From NCBI RefSeq assembly GCF_004358325.1, contig NZ_CP037940.1, forward strand, positions 992,001-1,056,000: a stretch of DNA of 64,000 nt. Direction: 5' to 3'. This document shows, in pieces, positions 62,062 to 64,000 of this stretch. The stretch comes from Periweissella cryptocerci (GTDB taxonomy: Bacteria; Bacillota; Bacilli; Lactobacillales; Lactobacillaceae). Below the pieces are notes generated by a model. That model was not told the origin of the DNA, did no database searches, and saw nothing but the letters and a program-made list of their open reading frames with translations. A program made the position numbers and the translations under genes. Position 1 is the first letter of the stretch. Each line of letters begins with the position of its first letter.

Positions 62062-62745
62062 ATGGATCAAAATGAATTAAAGAAACAAGTCGGCTATAAG
62101 GCCGCTGAATTTGTCGAAGACGGTATGACCGTTGGTTTAGGAACTGGCTCAACGGTTAAGTTCTTAGTCGATGCCTTGGGCGAACGCGTCCAAAACGAAG
62201 GCTTGAAGATTGTTGGTGTTCCAACCTCTGACCGTACGCGTGAACAAGCCTTGTCACTTGGCATCACCGTTAAAGGCATTGATGAAGTTGATCACATCGA
62301 TTTAACGATTGATGGTGCCGACGAAATCGATAATAACTTCCAAGGTATTAAGGGTGGCGGTGCCGCTCACCTTTGGGAAAAAATTGTCGCAATTAACTCA
62401 ACTAAAAACATGTGGATTGTTGACGCTTCTAAGATGGTTGATACCCTTGGTAAGTTCCCATTGCCATTGGAAGTTATCCCTTATGGTTCCGGTCAACTTA
62501 TCAAGAAGTTGGACAAGATGGGCTTGAAGCCTGAACTCCGTAAGCGCGATGGTGAAATCGTCTTAACTGATTCAAAAAACTACGTGATTGACTTGCACTT
62601 AGACGCTATCGAAGACCCTCACGATTTGGAAAAAGAATTGATCCAAATGGTTGGTGTAGTTGAACAAGGTTTCTTCTTAGACCTTGTTAACACCGTCATC
62701 GTTGGCCGCGAAGAAGGTCCCCAAGTGATTGATAACATCCGTTAA
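62062..62745 (+). CDS. rpiA: Ribose-5-phosphate isomerase A
   Basis: A 227-residue enzyme that interconverts ribose 5-phosphate and ribulose 5-phosphate. Conserved loops are [35 protein letters not shown] and [23 protein letters not shown] is well placed before the ATG. It ends at a strong terminator. Codon bias is high, fitting a central role in pentose metabolism of a heterofermenter. Confidence 0.95.
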   Translation: MDQNELKKQVGYKAAEFVEDGMTVGLGTGSTVKFLVDALGERVQNEGLKIVGVPTSDRTREQALSLGITVKGIDEVDHIDLTIDGADEIDNNFQGIKGGGAAHLWEKIVAINSTKNMWIVDASKMVDTLGKFPLPLEVIPYGSGQLIKKLDKMGLKPELRKRDGEIVLTDSKNYVIDLHLDAIEDPHDLEKELIQMVGVVEQGFFLDLVNTVIVGREEGPQVIDNIR

Positions 62746-62763
62746 TTTGTAACGAATATACAT

Positions 62764-62822
62764 CGAAAAGCACCCGTAATTATTTCACTCACAATGAGTA
62801 GGATAATTACGGGTGCTTTTTT
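62764..62822 (+). terminator. rpiA terminator
   Basis: AAAAGCACCCGTAATTAT pairs with ATAATTACGGGTGCTTTT, followed by more T. The A run also suits the convergent gene at 62865. Confidence 0.9.
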
Positions 62823-62864
62823 CATTTTATCGGTACTGACCATTCAATTAGTGCTCTTAAAATA

Positions 62865-63146
62865 TTACTCTTTTGCACTAAAAAGCATTTTTGACCATTT
62901 TGGAATTCGCCACCCAAGAATCAGTCCCGCAGCTACAAGTATTACCACAGTGGCAACAACCCACGAATTCACCTTTTGATTGATTATCATTGCATATACA
63001 AGTACGCAACCAAATATAACGAGCGTTAACGCTAATACTACGTCAAGTAGATACAGCAAAAATGACAGCATTGCAAAAAATTTATTTTGTCTTTTCTGCA
63101 CAAAATAATAAAACAAATCATCTAAATATATAAATAGTGAGTCCAT
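62865..63146 (-). CDS. Small membrane protein of unknown function
   Basis: A 93-residue protein with two membrane segments (FFAMLSFLLYLLDVVLALTL region and WVVATVVILVAAGLILGW) and a short basic C-terminus (RIPKWSKMLFSAKE). I chose the ATG at 63146 because GGAG lies nine bases before it. I do not recognise it. It follows an SMI1/KNR4-type gene on the same strand, so it may belong to an immunity cluster. Confidence 0.6.
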   Translation of the reverse strand: MDSLFIYLDDLFYYFVQKRQNKFFAMLSFLLYLLDVVLALTLVIFGCVLVYAMIINQKVNSWVVATVVILVAAGLILGWRIPKWSKMLFSAKE

Positions 63147-63344
63147 ATTAATTTTCTCCAAAATCAAATTAAAATTCGCGAAGATTCCACTAGCCATATT
63201 TTTTTACACTGCTATGAAGAAACCTCATTTCTGTTTAATTGTTAATGATTTGCATTAGTTCAATAACTTATTCCCTATCAATTGCTTTAGTAATATGCGT
63301 GCCATTACCAGTAGCGCCGAATTATTTAAACTCTAAGTAAAATT

Positions 63345-63818
63345 TTATGCTTCAAGATCTTCAGCTAAATCTAAAAGAAATGCACCAAAGTTTTCAGCAA
63401 CTATTGGATATGACTGCTCTGAATCATCCAAATCTGGTAGGCATACAACAACTTTTGGTTCTCCGAAAGTATTCAATTTAGAAAAATCAAGTGCATAGTA
63501 TTCACCCATGGTAGTATCGTGAATTGGAAGTAAATCACCTCGTATTTGAGATTCCAGGCGTTCATTTAACGTAAACCAAACAACGTTAGGTACACCCGCG
63601 TCAATGAAATTGTCTGTAGTTAATCCATAAATTTCAATGCCTTCAATGACAGCCGTACCAAAATCAAGCGTAAATTGTCTATAATCAGGTGGGAAATTTA
63701 GATGTAATGCTTTCTCAGCCTTTCTAAGTAGTTCTTCTGATTGTGTTATAAACGTGAAAAATCCTTCCGAATGTGTATCAAGTTTTTTTTTCGCACTTGT
63801 ATATTCTTGTAAACTCAT
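63345..63818 (-). CDS. SMI1/KNR4 (SUKH) family protein, probable immunity protein
   Basis: A 157-residue soluble protein. The SUKH core is seen in LRKAEKALHLNFPPDYRQFT, LDFGTAVIEGIEIYGL and a C-terminal NFGAFLLDLAEDLEA. SUKH proteins commonly neutralise polymorphic toxins. It begins 18 bases after the stop of the partial gene that enters from the right edge, so they are likely co-transcribed. Whether the partner is a toxin cannot be judged from its 54 visible residues. Confidence 0.75.
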   Translation of the reverse strand: MSLQEYTSAKKKLDTHSEGFFTFITQSEELLRKAEKALHLNFPPDYRQFTLDFGTAVIEGIEIYGLTTDNFIDAGVPNVVWFTLNERLESQIRGDLLPIHDTTMGEYYALDFSKLNTFGEPKVVVCLPDLDDSEQSYPIVAENFGAFLLDLAEDLEA

Positions 63819-63836
63819 TATTTTTCTCCGTCGAAC

Positions 63837-64000
63837 TTAAAACAAACCAAAGAATTTCTTTTTCTTAGGTTCAGAATCAACCTTATGTTCGATTGGCTGA
63901 TTGTCTACTTCCAATTCATCCGTACTAGGTTCATCGGTATCAAACACAGGTCCACCATGAAATGCTGAAATCAGTGCGATATGCGCCATTAGGTCAACTT
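63837..64000 (-). CDS. C-terminal part of an unidentified gene (runs off the right edge)
   Basis: The open frame enters from the edge and ends at TAA (63837-63839). It contains DLMAHIALISAFHGGPVFDT and finishes PIEHKVDSEPKKKKFFGLF. The tail is an acidic linker with a basic-aromatic end, as in soluble cytoplasmic proteins; no membrane or anchor motif is seen. It is followed closely by the SUKH gene. Confidence 0.5.
   Translation of the reverse strand, partial: VDLMAHIALISAFHGGPVFDTDEPSTDELEVDNQPIEHKVDSEPKKKKFFGLF

Overview
The window reads as a chromosomal segment of a Lactobacillaceae bacterium, perhaps from the Weissella/Periweissella/Leuconostoc side. I do not assign a species. The basis is the moderate GC, strong Gram-positive ribosome binding sites, class Ib nrdHEF, a MucBP/LPxTG surface protein, a short SRP RNA, a methionine T-box, and the Firmicutes order radA-yacL-gltX-cysS-mrnC-rlmB-sigH-rpmG-secE-nusG-rplKA-rplJL.

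Layout. 0-1.6 kb: end of a type I restriction-modification locus (half-size HsdS, then partial HsdM with an altered catalytic motif). 1.8-7.5 kb: phosphonate/phosphite-type ABC transporter phnD-C-E-E, followed by a 5'-nucleotidase-like phosphatase. 8-11.5 kb: an S41/NSR-like peptidase, a small secreted protein and a DUF2075 ATPase. 11.8-23.1 kb: a methionine/cysteine block. Here a Met-type T-box precedes a cystathionine gamma-synthase and an apparently continuous nine-gene minus-strand series: ABC importer, two glutathione-S-transferase-fold proteins (one lacking its catalytic Cys), a GNAT acetyltransferase, an M20 deacylase and aspartokinase. metA and hom lie upstream and are divergent from each other. 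24-30 kb: secreted GH5 glucanase, ybaB-dnaX-ffs-tadA and an rRNA-methyltransferase-like protein. 30-34 kb: nrdH/nrdE/nrdF with two NrdR-like boxes, split by terminators and repeats. 34-42.8 kb: accessory and surface genes (LOG protein, GntR regulator, L,D-transpeptidase, LPxTG adhesin, secreted protein, immunity-like remnants). 43-61.5 kb: the ribosomal/translation/radA block, interrupted by a MATE gene, an LRR secreted protein and one ISL3-family insertion sequence. 61.5-64 kb: GNAT, rpiA and a minus-strand cluster with a SUKH/SMI1 immunity-type protein.

The most unusual feature is a dispersed family of about twelve intergenic elements, at 3.5, 10.0, 23.7, 27.9, 29.0, 32.7, 32.9, 35.0, 40.3, 42.8, 52.0 and 54.7 kb. 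The better preserved copies end in sequences resembling the ends of the resident ISL3 element (left AGCGTGGGATT, right CCCACGTCAGACGGAATAGAGC). One copy has an 8-bp near-perfect target duplication, the size ISL3 transposases make. Many copies carry a 170-200 nt core that folds into a closed multibranch structure: a long outer stem, a second stem ACCGTGa.TGG/CCA.CACGGT, and two or three hairpins. The stems change sequence between copies while base pairing is kept, so structure rather than sequence looks conserved. The core can be absent, with a clean junction between ACGNAGTG repeats, or inverted relative to the ends. I do not recognise this family.
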